DNA of 64,000 bases from Vigna angularis (GCF_016808095.1 NC_068975.1:20777501-20841500), one strand, 5' to 3'; shown: positions 23,055 through 37,639, numbered from the stretch's first letter. Notes: generated from the letters alone by a model not told the origin. Numbers and translations: made by a program.

Positions 23055-26000
23055 CTGGATTGTTGTAAATAAATGATATAGTCTTATTTAGATTTTCAAA
23101 CCAAAGCTTCTTAATAAATGTTATATCTATTGATCTCAACAATGGTGTGTTGATGTTGCCTCTTGAAAATATTTTCATACTTGGAACATTGCTAACCCTT
23201 AAAGTTTGTAAACTAGGCCAATCAAGAGTTCCATGATAATGACTGAAATTCACCAACTTTGGAAGATCCTTCAATACTAGACATTTCATTTGGGGAAAAT
23301 TGGTAGATGCATTTTCATCTTCATCACTCGAGATCACTTGCTTTAGTTCTTTACAACTATACAGCCTCAGTAATTTGAGTTTCTTAAGATATTTGGAGGA
23401 AGAAAGTGAAAATAAACTTTCAATGCTATCACAATGGACAATGAAAAGTGACGCCAAATTTGAGAAGAATGGAACATTAGGTTCTTTGTTCCATATAAAT
23501 TTCAAATTATTTAGGTTACTCAATGATATTTTCCTCAGTTGAGGAAACATTTCTTGCATAGGATGATCATCTTCAAGAATGAATATTGTAATCAATGATT
23601 CACATTTGTCTAAAGTCAAATTTTTCATGTTGTTGAATCTTATGATCAGTCTAGAAGAGATGACACTTAACAATTTATTATTGTTGCTTAAAGTCAAATT
23701 TTCTATCTGACAAAATGATTCAGAAGACAAACTATAGTGCCAAAGCTCTTTAATATCTTGATCTATTATATAAAGCACCTTCAACTTTTCCAACGACAAC
23801 TGTAAGAAATAAATAACAGTTTTAAATTTCAAAAATAGGAAACAACAAATCAAAGTAAAACAAAACTAAAAACCATGACTATCTACAAGTTAATACATTT
23901 TGTACTTTCATTCCATTTTCAATACAAAAAGTAAATAAGTTATAGGATAAATAACGAGTTTAGTATAAAAAAATAGTAACACATCTCATTTTTAGTAAAA
24001 AAAAATAAAAATCTTTTTTTAAAAAAATTATTTTGTTAGTTTTGTTTATCAAAAAAATTAATAATCTTTAGTAATCTTTAGTAAATATATATAAAAAAAT
24101 TAACCTTAATACAATTAATCTTGCTATTATCTCAACTCTACGCAAATGTATTTTAAATTCACAGTTTTTATTACATATATGTCAATGTTAATGTTTCCTG
24201 ATAAAAACACATGACAATTAATAAATATCAAATATATATGCACCTCATCTGGTAATATGAAAGACCATACAAAACTAACAAAATTAAAATTCTATTATTT
24301 TTTTTGTTGTACTAAAAATAAAATATAACAATATTTATTTTATTAAGCTAACTATTTATCCTGATTATATATAATATAATAATAATAATAATAAACATGA
24401 GTAGAAATATAAAAACTAGAAAATTTTTAATTTACATGCACAGCATGATAATGAATATTATACATATGTAATTTAAAATTGAAACGTACCGAATTTGGAA
24501 AGAAACATGTTGAAACAGCTTGTTCTTTATGCTCTTTCAAATCATTGCGTTCTTCAACAAATGTGATTAGAGAAGGACAATTTGTTATTTTCAGTATTTC
24601 CAAGGATGGAAATTCTGACCCAAAAGGAAATGCAGTATACAAATTTCTTAGATTTTGAAGAGTAACCTCCTTTAATTGAGAAAAAATGACTTTTTCTTTT
24701 TCTTCCTTTTCTTTTCTGATGACCACGGTCTTATGCAAAGAATCACAATCCAAAATTTTCATATTTGTTAAAGTTAGAGGAATTGGCAACCAATGAAGAA
24801 ACCCACATCTTTCTACTTGTAGAGTACGTAGATTTTGATATAACCTAACACATTCTTTGTCGATGATGTGAGTTAAATTAGGAAGATTAATCAAAATCAA
24901 TTCATCTAATTCGTGGAGGAGCTCTATAGAGTTAGGTATTTCCTTCACCAGTATTACCATTTTCAATGCATAGCAATTACTCACAAAGACTTTCTTCAAT
25001 TTCATCTTCTCGGACGGTGTCTTAAAGAAGGCTACGTAGAGCAACACGTCACAACCATCTAATCTCAATTCATCCAACTCAGGTAAAGCTTTATTCGTTA
25101 GATCTAAGAAATCTACTAAAATTGCTTGGTTTACTGTAAACTCTTCTAAACAAGGACATTCTTCTATTATCAAAGTTTTCAAACTTGAAAAATCTCTCCC
25201 AATTTTGGTAAACCTCCTGAATTTTGAGAGAGACTTTAGCTCCACTTTACTTAATCTTGGGAAGGACAAAGAATATTCGAAGTATTCATCTACTACTTGC
25301 TCTAAATCCTCACATGCCTCTAACTTTAATTCCTTTAGTTCGTAAAGCCGTGTGGAAAAGGATGATGGATAGAATAGAACCTTTATAGAGGGACAACTTT
25401 TGAGGTGTACAATTTGCAGACTTTTGAAGTCCAAATATTCTGCAACATCCCAACTGCATAATGACACCATCTCATATACTTGGATTACCTTTAATTCCTT
25501 TATTCCTCTCAAATACTCTTCACCCAAAAAAGTAGGATCCAAAATTTCAAATAGATATCGTGATGTTTTACAACACCGAATTTCAATAACTTGAAGCTTT
25601 TTTGACCTCTTCATCAAAATATATATAAATTCAGTCAACTTTTCATCACAGTTTTTTGCTCGAAACACTACAATGTTAGTGAAATGTGAAGGTCGAAGGT
25701 TGTACATTCTTTTGTGTAATTCCTCAGTGTCACCAATCTCATATTCAACAATCGTTGAAAACTCATCATCCTGTAAAACATCATTTCTTCTCTTGTTACT
25801 ATTTTGCATTTAAAATAATTTTACAAAAAGAGTAATCAAACTTAAATCTTTCATCTATTATGAGAAATTGCAGAAAGAACTAACCCATGATTCAAAAATA
25901 TCTGCCAGAGATGCTTGATTTTCCAAGATTACTGATTTTGTTCTTCCCAAACCAGACTTTGTTATGTTGGGACAATCGTTCAAAGTCACTTTCTTTAATG

Positions 26001-27368
26001 ATGGCCACTGAACGATATCTCCAGAAGAATATTTCCTTAAACTCGATAAGCTTTCAAAGTGTAATTGGTTTGCTTCTGGATATTCTATTACAATCGTCGC
26101 TTCTTTAGCTTGATGAAGTTTTATAAGTAACTTCTGTACCATCCAAGTATATGTAAACAAATAAGGAATAAAAACCTGTAAATATATAATAACTATTTCC
26201 TAATGCATTGATAATAAGTAGATTTCATTACAAATTGTTGAGAACTTCTTTTCCTAATGCATTTTTATAAGTATTTTTTAATTGAATTAATTTTTTTTAA
26301 ATTCATTATTTGATTGAAAATTAAATCTACATATATATATAGAGACTGCAAGTTCTCACCATCATCTTTACTGCTGCCTGTCTATTGAATCCATACCGTT
26401 GTAGCAATACTATAATATCTTCCCACCAGACAGGCTGAAATACTACCTTTAGAAGCGTGTTCTTTGGTTTGTGTATTAACTTGTTTAAATTATTTTATTT
26501 TAATTTTTTTAACTTTAAAAATAAAAATGGGATAGTGTGTTAGTTCGTTATATCCTATCTTTAATAATATTACAAAAGTTTATCTATAATTATATATACA
26601 CCTTTTTGGTATTTTTTTTTCCAATTTTATCCTCTAAATTATTACCTTTTAAATTTAAATAATAAATATTTTAGTAATTATATTTTTCAGTTTTATTATT
26701 TTAATAACTATATTTTTGAATTCAAATAATTGCTCGTTATAAAAGAATTATATACTTTTTATTATTTTAGTAACTATTTTTATAAATTTAAATAATTATT
26801 CATAATAAAAAAATTATTTACACAATATTACTTATAATACTTTTTTTTTCTAATTTTATCCTTTTAAAATTTAAATAATTTTATTTATATCTACTTTTAA
26901 AATTTAAATAATTTATAGATATTTACAAAAGTTGCATATACATATATGATAATATATGTGTTTACGCTGGTTAATAATAATAAAATTAAAGATGAAAACA
27001 TATTAAAAGAAAAAAAACATATTTTCTAATATTAACTCATACTTTTAATTGATAATAGGAAAATATAAGATATAAATAATAAACATGATTAAGTATAGAC
27101 AAAAATATAATATCATCTAAAATTTATATATATTTTCTTAATAGGTCATTGATTATGTGTCTCTTTTTTTTTCTTCAAAAGAATAGACTAAAGAAGTATA
27201 CAAATAAATTTTATAGACAAACATAGAGAGAGTGAGCGTGTGAGAAATAGGGAAAGGGAGATAGAGGTTAATATACTAAAATTAACATAACAATGAAGCA
27301 TTTAAAATTTTGTCTTTAAAAAGGTAAAGTAATTCATTAAATTTTTAATAATTGAAAGTTCTCACCAT
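23055..27368 (-). CDS. Leucine-rich-repeat protein related to CC-NB-LRR resistance proteins, without NB-ARC
   Basis: Coding exons on the minus strand: 27368-27366 (ATG, in a 27-nt micro-exon 27392-27366), 26434-26360, 26175-25885, 25770-24490 and 23799-23055. All have GT-AG borders; the first four junctions are phase 0. The product is about 800 aa. Irregular LRRs run through it, of the form LKELKLEACEDLEQVV and PSLEILKITNCPSLITFV, as in the C-terminal half of RPS2/At4g27190-type proteins. No P-loop, GLPL or MHD motif occurs here or in the 2 kb upstream. Exon 5 ends in phase 1; a possible last exon at 22675-22635 adds GTTSTTRQQWIKE and stops with TGA. The N-terminal 120 aa, with PVWWEDIIVLLQRYGFNRQ, are not typical LRR. 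It may be a functional LRR-only gene or the decayed end of an NB-LRR; no stop or frameshift was seen. Confidence 0.65.
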
Positions 27369-27647
27369 TTGCACTTGATATATGTCACCAACCTGAAATA
27401 ACACTTTTATGCATAAATTTCTTTTTATAACTTATAAAAAATACTTTATTTTTCTCTTCTAAAAATCCTTTTAAATAATCTAAACAAATCATAATCCTAA
27501 TACGTCTAGCAGCACATGATCAGTGAGATAAAGAAGCTAAATAAAATTTCAACTAACTCACCCAATTGATAATTTTAACTTGTACCTGCTTCAGAATATG
27601 TTTAGGTTGTATTATGCTGAAATTGGAATTGTGGAAGAAAATGAAGG

Positions 27648-27654
27648 TTTTATA
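27648..27654 (-). promoter_or_regulatory. Probable TATA box of the LRR gene
   Basis: TATAAAA on the minus strand. About 60 bp downstream is a good donor (GAAGCAG then GTACAAG, exon end 27586), so a short 5'-UTR exon of about 35 nt spliced to the micro-exon at 27392-27366 fits. Upstream in-frame stops argue against coding here. Confidence 0.45.
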
Positions 27655-27929
27655 GATCTCCAATTAGAATATTGAAAGGTTCTGTTTTTTTCATTTCGTT
27701 TTCCTCTAAATTAGATTCTGTAAGTTTTCTAAATTCTTTTCTCAGCATCAACTTTCACGAATTCTTTGCTTTTGTTTTGGCTAACGTAGTAATTCTTTGC
27801 TTAAAACCTATACCATATATTTCAAGGTTTCCTTATTAATCAAATTTCTGTATATGTTTTTGGGACATATATTCAAAATTACTCTAGAAATTATCATTTT
27901 CTTTATAAAGAAAAGAACATGTTAAAAAT

Positions 27930-28450
27930 GTAGCTTTTTGTTTCGGCAGGATTTAGAACCCTAATCCAAAACATTCAAAGTTGTATGTTCCGATGTCCAA
28001 TTGTATTGTCTTTTCTCTTCTCCTTGTCCAAGCAGCGAGGGAGGGTGCCTGCAAAAGACACTCCGATGCTCAAGTCAGTGACTGTGCGTAGTAATCTTGT
28101 AATCAAGATTTTTCTATCAGAGCTCTAAGTTCAGTTCAAGTTCGAGTTCAAGTTAAAAGTTACCTGTCCCCCTTTGCCAGAAATATATTTATAAATTATA
28201 AGGAGCTTACCGTTAGGTCTGACTCATTAACCACCAATGAATGACAATATTAATTGTTAATAAATGACAATTTTTTTCATTAACTCCTCGACAATTATTA
28301 CTATTAATTACCTTAACGGCTCTTTTTACCGATCGGTTCATTGACCTAAGAGGTATCATCGGTCGGCTGACTCTTCTGCACTCTTACCGTTCAGTCGGCT
28401 ATGAGCCCAGAGTAACACTTTTCATTCTTAAATAAGAACAAAATTATCGT
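27930..28450 (-). mobile_element. Ty3/gypsy LTR relic
   Basis: On the minus strand it contains GACTTGAGCATCGGAGTGTC followed by TTTTGCAGGCACC. This phrase is characteristic of the LTRs of several plant gypsy families. No ends or target duplication were identified and no coding part is attached. Confidence 0.45.
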
Positions 28451-28743
28451 ATTCTTACAACAGATGAAACTCACAAAATCAATAAAATGTGATTTCTTCT
28501 TCAATCTTTAGATTTAGTTTTGTTTGTCGGCTTTGGGAAGTGTTAGTCTCGGGTAATGTAGATACCTATAAAGATTTTTTTTAGGATCAAATTAGTATTT
28601 TTTTTTTTCATAGTTTGTTCTCGAAGAAATAAATATAGTTTCGAAATTTTTCTCCCTTTTATCTTGGTGTTTATCAATTTAGAGAATTTCTTATTGTCTT
28701 TTTTCCTTCGAGTAATTAAAGAGAATCCGATCACAACTTAACC

Positions 28744-28833
28744 CGACTTTGATTTGTATTTAATCTCCATTTAGTTATGTTAAGTACTCGACTTTGATTT
28801 GTGTTTAATCTCCATTTAGTTATGTTAAGTGCA
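28744..28833. repeat. 45-bp tandem duplication
   Basis: Two nearly identical adjacent units, each beginning CGACTTTGATTTG and ending TTATGTTAAGT, with period 45 bp. Confidence 0.85.
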
Positions 28834-28869
28834 GGTTGGTTTCTCGGTTGAGGGGACTGAGAGTGTAGA

Positions 28870-29764
28870 AAGGTTGAGAATGTAACGTACCTTTCGGGAG
28901 TTACATAAGATTCTTAAAATGATTAGTTTCGAATAAATATTACAAACCAATTATAAGTTCCAACAAATAACTTAATAATACATCTTCAAATTATTCAAAT
29001 CATAAATTTTTACAAAAAAAAAAACAATCATCTTCGTCTCTAAAATCATCTGCTCTCTTATAACATTACGAGTTATACGATGATCGCACAAACACAAACA
29101 CAAACAAGCAAGAGTGATTTAACCACAAGGTACACTCATTAAACACACTCACCTTATATAATTCAAACACACATTATTAAAATTAAATAGACAATTATTT
29201 TAATGTCATCAATTCACTTTATTATGTCCTTTATTCCCCATAACTTTCTCTGCCACTCTGACCCCTCTTAGAGTCGTCTTGCTTGCTTCCATAAGTTACA
29301 TGTAAATTATGCTTACGCTCAAAGCCTTATGGCTAGACCGCTCTCTACCTGCTTCCATAAGTCTTACAAGTATATTATGCTTACGTCCAAAATCTTATGG
29401 CCAGGATCCATTTCCCCTGCTTCCATAAGACTTACGAGTACTTTGCTTATGTCCAAAGTCTTATGGTCAGACTGCTCTTTGCCTACTTTCATAAGCCTCT
29501 TGAGTCACTCTACTTATGCCCAAAGCCTTATGGTAGAAGCCAAATATAGAATTTTCGGATTAGAAGTTACGATAATAAAGACTTGTACATCATTTCATCA
29601 CTAATAATTTCACATATTCATTCATCATTACATATTCATACATGCCAACGAATCATGTCATCTCATCAATGAAACTTAATTATTCATTATTCATAATTCG
29701 ATAGTAATATATTTCCAACACACAAACATGTCAATTACCTTAATAAATCAGCCATACACATATT
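28870..29764 (-). repeat. LTR-like repeat, left of the solo LTR insertion
   Basis: Begins at TGTAACGTACC, which on the minus strand is a GGTACGTTACA-type LTR terminus. A related start, TGTAACGTCC, occurs at 33107. The sequence is non-coding and includes the hairpin array described separately. It appears to continue after 31256, having been split by a solo LTR and a MITE. Confidence 0.4.
29283..29533. repeat. Array of four hairpin-forming tandem units
   Basis: Four diverged units of about 66 bp. Each starts with CCATAAG (TCATAAG in unit 4) and closes with CTTATGG, which are reverse complements about 37-45 bp apart, so each unit can fold back on itself. The CCATAAG/CTTATGG pairs are at 29289/29326, 29355/29394, 29423/29460 and 29489/29527. 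The stem words are kept while the loops vary. Confidence 0.8.
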
Positions 29765-30815
29765 TGTTAGCATAACGTTGAAGAGAAGAAGTTTTGATGA
29801 TGTCTCAAAATCAAATCTCAAGTGCTCTTGTTGCAAGAAGATCTTCATGAAGACTTGTTTTATGTTAAAGCTTTTGTAATTTAGTAGATTTATGTATAGG
29901 ATGTGGTTTATCTTTGATTCTATGTATTGTTTGTCTTAGGTTGCGTTAAAATTCGTTTTGAATAAGAAAACCTCATTTTATACAAAAGATAATCGATTAT
30001 CAAATTATAATAATCGATTATGAGTAATCAATTAAGACTTCCATAATTGATTATCATGAACAATTATGAGAATTTTTAAGCAAGTTTTTTATCGTTGTGC
30101 ATCCATTAAATGCATAATCAATTACTATAAGTGGATAATTGAATATCACACGTTAATTAGTTGACAATATATTTTTGGAGGTACCTTGAGTGAGATCTCT
30201 ATAAATTAGATTGAGACTATCATTCTAAAATTAAAAATACAAAATACGAAACATCCAAAGTAAAGTGTATTTTCGAAATTCTTATCTGCAGTGTGCGATG
30301 ATAAGTGTTATAGGGTTTGCAGAACCCTTGTGTTGTTGCTTTGAGAACTTGATATGTTGGCATAGAGCGAGAACTTTCACTGGAAGTGTGATTGAGTGTT
30401 GTTGTTGTTGCTGAGTTGGAAGCATGTCATCCATTGTGAAGATTCAAAGGAGGTGGTCATCCTTCGTGAAGCATTCAGAGGAGGTGTTCATCCCTTGTGG
30501 GTTACAAGGGAAGTAAGTTTCATCTCTTGAGGTAACAAGAGAGGTGTTCTAACCTTCAACTTGTTTATTTTCTTTGTGATTGTAATAGTTTGTTGGTTTG
30601 TGCTAGTGAAGCGTTAATTCTCGGTTGAGATTAACAACTGGATGTAGGATCTCTATGATACGAACCAGGATAAAAATTACTTGTGTAATTTTCTCTCATT
30701 CTTACTCTTTTAACTTGTTTAAATTGTTTTAAGGAATTTATATTTACGTAAGAAACCAATTCACCCCCTCTTGGTTTGTTAAACGCGATAACCATTCCGC
30801 TACGCCGCTCTGACA
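29765..30815 (+). mobile_element. Solo LTR of a copia (SIRE-like) retrotransposon
   Basis: The 1051-bp unit starts TGTTAGCATAACG and ends CCGCTCTGACA, and is flanked by the identical 5-mer ATATT (29760-29764 and 30816-30820). That is the expected TG..CA ends and 5-bp duplication of an LTR insertion. It contains the TAATCGATTAT-type palindromes and the AATTCACCCCCTCTTGG phrase that I associate with SIRE-class copia LTRs of legumes. No internal coding region is attached, so it probably arose by LTR-LTR recombination. Confidence 0.8.
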
Positions 30816-30831
30816 ATATTGACAAGATAAA

Positions 30832-31255
30832 GGTTTAATGTCTCAATAAGTCCCTATTTTCGTCCCAAATTTGAAATAGGTCCCTGTTATATTTGAAGTC
30901 TTAATTAGATCCTTATTTTTGTTAATTTGATACAAATAAATCCTTTCCGTCAATTTCAGAAAACGGCGTTAAGGAGTGCGTGACGTGGCGTGTGTGAATT
31001 CAATTTTTTAATACTCAGAAATTTTGAATGAAGTATTAAAAAATTTCTGAGTATTAAAAAATTGAATTCACACACGCCACGTCACGCACTCCTTAACGCC
31101 GTTTTCTGAAATTGATAACGCCATTTTCTGAAATTGACGGAAAGGATTTATTTGCATCAAATTAACAAAAATAAGGATCTAATTAAGACTTCAAATATAA
31201 CAGGGACCTATTTCAAATTTGGGACGAAAATAGGGACCTATTGAGACATTAAACC
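30832..31255. mobile_element. Foldback MITE, Mutator-like, with 10-bp target duplication
   Basis: A 424-bp near-perfect inverted repeat begins GGTTTAATGTCTC and ends GAGACATTAAACC. It is flanked by ACAAGATAAA on both sides (30822-30831 and 31256-31265). One arm carries an extra partial duplication of AACGCCRTTTTCTGAAATTG. It has no coding capacity. It shares the GGTTTAAT terminus with the elements at 2053 and 18990 but differs inside, so it is a separate family. Confidence 0.88.
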
Positions 31256-32383
31256 ACAAGATAAAATATCCCAGAATAATTGATAACCTCATTTCCAATC
31301 TTTTCACACATTCAAAATCATCAAACGGATCATAATGACAGGAAACAGTCACTGAAATTCGAAATCTCAAACACTGATTTTCTTAAATTCATTTCTAGAA
31401 ATCAAATCTCATAATTTTGAAATATTAAGGTCCAAAAAACACAACTTCAAAACACAAAAAAAAAATAAGTAGTTTATCTAGTCAAGTAAATTTTCCAGAA
31501 ATCATTCATGGATTCTCTTCATAAACACACTCTCTTTCAATCTAAATATAATTTCATAGGGTTTTCAAATCCAAAATTTCAACCAAAACCAAAGTTTTAA
31601 AAAAATAACAGACATATGAAACCCCAATTTTTGAAGTACTCAAACACATATTCATGGTTAGCATAAATTTATTCATGGTTCAGAATCATGTGGCTGTTGT
31701 GGATAGTAATCATAATTCATCTAAAAATCACATTGTTGATTATTTTTATAAAAATTGTTTTGCATTTTTGAAAGTTTGTTTAGTAGACTTCTAGGAAAGA
31801 GAGGTGCATCTCAATGGACAACTTAAACACCTTGTCTTTCCTTAGCCAAAGTGTTCCCCAACTAGTTTAACAATTTCACATTATCATCATCTCAAGACAT
31901 TGATCCAGCAATTCGATTTTCATAACCCAACAATTTCACTCATCATATATTTCGAAAAAAGAACATAGAATAATCAAAAGAAGATTAGCACCTACTTACA
32001 ATATTAGCATTTTCACATTCACAGATTCAATACAAGATCACAAAAAATTTTCATTAACAATGGTCACAGAAAATCAAGAGCAAATATAGTCCCCCTTACA
32101 CCACAACAATATTATACCATCAATGCCTATTACAAAATACAAATAAAGAAACGTCAACTCCTCTTACCTCTTGATGCACTACTTTGATCCTTTCTCTACG
32201 AAATTTGAGCAGCACATCCCTTCTCTACCCTTCAAAAACCTCTACATTCACAAGGACAACCCATTTCTACAAGCAATTCTCTCTACAACTCAATCTAAAC
32301 ACCCATTTCAGAAGCTTTCACAACTTTCACTTCGATGATGAAAAACTTATTTTTCTTACCCGTATTTATAGTTGAAGTTAGGG

Positions 32384-32590
32384 TTACTGTAACATTACTA
32401 TAACAATATTGTAGTTGTACTACATTTTTCAATGTAGCAGTACTATAATTGTACTACATTTTTATTGTAACAGTACTTTAGCAACATGTTTTTCATGAGA
32501 GTATATTACTGTAGCATCATACGTACTGTAGCATTGTACATATTTACTGTAGCATCATATGTATTTAACTGTAGCATTATACATATTTTT
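32384..32590. repeat. Cluster of ACTGTAGCAT repeats
   Basis: Four exact copies of ACTGTAGCAT and several variants (TACTATAA, TGTACTACAT, GTAGCAGTACT) at irregular spacing within 200 bp. Confidence 0.65.
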
Positions 32591-32645
32591 ATATACTATA
32601 AAAAGTTTATCTATTTTCTTAAATGCAATTATTTTTCAAGGGTCT

Positions 32646-32936
32646 TATAGAGACGATCGAGGAAGCGAGAAAGCAAGGCCGAGAAGGCAAGGCCAAGAAG
32701 AGAAGGCTGAGAGGAAAAGGTTGAGAAGGTAAGGCTGAGAGTGCAAGGTCGGGAAGGCAAGACCGAGAATGCAAGGTCGGGAAGTCAAGGCCGAGAAGTT
32801 GTGCCGAGAAGGCACAATTGCGAAATTATACCAAGAAGACAAGGCCAAGAAGTTTTTTCGGAAAGGCAAGATCGAGAAGGCAAGGGCGAGAAGGGTTGTC
32901 AAAAAGGCAAGGTTGAGAAGTTGGGCAAAAAAAGAG
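32646..32936 (+). repeat. Purine-rich minisatellite, GAGAAGGCAAGGCC-like units
   Basis: About 20 diverged units of 14-15 bp, built on GGCAAGGCCGAGAA, cover some 290 bp. The plus strand is strongly purine-biased, which favours triplex or R-loop formation. All reading frames through it are open only because of the repeat. Confidence 0.85.
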
Positions 32937-33106
32937 AGTAGTACATTGACCCCCAAACTCGAGTACGTGAAATCCTATAAAGAGTCTACAATGTTTTGAG
33001 AGTATTGTGATGAACGTGTTTGTAAGCTTTCTCAACAAGATTCGCATGGGGTGAGTTATCATGTAATAAGGTGTGGGTTCGCGACGTCCTTCATGATAGG
33101 ATTCAT

Positions 33107-35162
33107 GTAACGTCCAAATTCCTAAAGTCACTTAAGTGCATCAAAGTCGAAAATTTCGTAAAGACAAAGTTAAAAACTCCAAAAGAAATTAATTTCATTA
33201 CAAATAAAAACTAAAACATCCATAAATCCAAATAGATTAAAGCATCAAATTACAACTTATAAATAAAAAGTCTTTCATAAAACTTAAATTAAACTTTAAG
33301 CTCCCAAGAGCATATCCCCTCTCGCATCATATACTCCAATACATCAGCTTTAGCATTCCTATCCACACTTGTACAACACACACGTCATACGATCATCACA
33401 ACTAACACACAAAAAGCATGGGTGAGCTAATGTATCAAATGTAGTAATAATAACATCATCAAAACAATATAACAATAGCTCACTCATATCATATTCATCT
33501 TAGTGATCACATAACACTCAGTCTCATGTCACACAGATGTCACTCAAAAAAAAAGGTCTAAGGTCACACATACTAATAACACATATACTCATCTCATTAA
33601 TCTCTTGTCACATAAACTAAAGTCGCACAGACTCCTCATATGGGTCTATTGTCACACAAACGAATCATTGTCACACAGACTATTTCCAATCACATAAACT
33701 AACAATCCTACAAGGCGGTTCAGTAGTCTTACATACACAATTAAGGACATATTCACCTTAAAGGCCATCAACTTTCCTCTTTTTAAACAAAGACTAGAGA
33801 TAGAGAGTATAGTACTCAAACCCACTATTACTATCTCACACAATCTGAAGAGTATTCCTTCTCAACACATAGAGACCTTGTATTAGGGACATTCTATACC
33901 ACTTCCTATTCTTGAACACATCAAGAACATCTTTCGATTTAACTCATTTCTCTTTATCTATAATTTATCATAGTCAAATTGTTTTCATTGACTAAACTAT
34001 GGGGTTCAATATCCCATCAACCAAATACTCACACCAATTGTCTCTCACTCTTCGAGACACGCCATGCATCAAGGATGAACCACTTTCTTTTCCATAAACT
34101 TTGAGCAATAGATGTGCAGTGGAGTATTGAAGCTATGAAGGTGTAGAATATTCAAGTTTCAGTAATGAAGGTGTTGGGAGTTTTAATTTCTACAAGATGA
34201 TAGCTATTACGAATGAAGGTGCACAAGCTATGGGTTTGGAGGTGCATAAGTTTATGGAGGTGCGGCAGCTAAGTTTAGAAACATAGAGTTAGGTCACTTT
34301 CAATTAGGATTTTCGAAATTTTTTAAATCAAAGGTGTTTAAGTCATTTAGAATGGATTATGGGAGTTCTGAAAGATAATATGGTGGTGCAGCAAGAAATA
34401 ACCTTAGGTCCGGCAGCCCCACTCGAAAACCCGGGCTAACATGGTATTCGAAAGCTTTCACTTTGTCCACGCCATAATTTTTTTCCAGCCCATGACTATT
34501 TTATTCTTCTAAAAGTAACTTCCATATTATCTGCTACCGAAAATATCCAGAACATGGCTTTTAAAATACCTGGAATATGATTTCTAGAACTAGAATTCTG
34601 GAATAAGATTTTTGTAACGGAATTTTTTAAATGCGTGAAATAAATTATGAAACAAGCTTTATGAAGTAGAATTTCCGGTACAAGTTTTCCAATAACTTTT
34701 TTGAAACATGTTGTGGAAAGAGTTTTGTTTTTTGCGATACATTCTCTCTCTTCTTCTCCAGTGGTTATGATGATTGCGACAACAGTGTCGAAAACAACAG
34801 TGAGTACAGTGAAGAAAAATAATTTTCTTTTAATATTGAGGTGCATTTAGTAATATTGGAGAGCACAAAGCAAAAACTTATTTTTTAATCCTGCCATGTT
34901 GATATTTTCAATTTGCTAGTAGTTATTATCAGCCCACTTTATTTTAAATTAAAAATTAAAATGAAAAATATTTGAAAATATTAATTTTTTTATTATATTA
35001 TATAAAGGAACTATAATTTAAATTTATGAATTAAGTTTCAATTACTAATTATACTTTAACACGTAGAAGTAATAATTATTTTAATTTATCTAATTAAAAA
35101 TATTAATTAATTAATTATAAATTTATAAAACTCTATATAATTAGATGTGCCTTTAAAATATA

Positions 35163-35165
<3 letters not shown>
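33107..35165. other. LTR-like repeat debris
   Basis: Starts at TGTAACGTCC, an LTR-like terminus on the minus strand. At 33.5-33.7 kb GTCACACAGACT-like words recur at irregular intervals. No supportable gene; a 116-aa minus-strand frame at 34496-34846 has no recognisable domain. Confidence 0.4.

Positions 35166-35207
<42 letters not shown>
35166..35207. repeat. (TA)n microsatellite, left of foldback element
   Basis: About 42 bp of TA repeat ending exactly where the foldback element begins. Confidence 0.95.
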
Positions 35208-37321
<2,114 letters not shown>

Positions 37322-37324
37322 TAA

Positions 37325-37616
37325 CCCTTTGTTCAATTGAATGGATTTAGGGGAGAATGATTGAATGAATTTGAGAGGATTTGAAGGTAAATTTTGTTAT
37401 TGTTTATTTGAGTGGATTTGGAGGTGTGTGAGAATGGATTTGAAAGTAATTTTTTTTTAATTTGTCACATCAATCAAAGGCTACACTAATTCTCACAAAC
37501 TTTACTTCCAAATCCACTATCACTTACCTCCAAATCCACTCAAATAAACAACGAAAAAATTTACCTTCAAATTCATTCAATCACTCTCCCCCCAATCCAT
37601 TCAAGTGAACAAAGCC
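37325..37616. mobile_element. Tourist-like (PIF/Harbinger) MITE
   Basis: The 292-bp inverted repeat has ends CCCTTTGTTCAATTGAATGG and, at the other side, the complement CCATTCAAGTGAACAAAGCC. It is flanked by TAA on both sides (37322-37324 and 37617-37619). A 3-bp TAA duplication and GG(C/G)TTTGTTCA ends fit Tourist-type elements. No coding capacity. Confidence 0.75.
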
Positions 37617-37639
37617 TAAGTGTTTAAGTATGTTTAAAT

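Larger units (their letters stand above)
31256..33106 (-). other. LTR-like non-coding DNA with repeats
   Basis: No gene is supportable. On the minus strand TATAAATACGGG (about 32358-32370) resembles an LTR TATA box. An ACTGTAGCAT repeat cluster and a purine-rich minisatellite follow. The short ORFs across the minisatellite are repeat artefacts. Confidence 0.4.

Noticed and set aside
32645..32999. Overlapping open frames of 66-103 aa on both strands
   Set aside because: Open only because of the 14-15 bp purine minisatellite; composition is that of the repeat.
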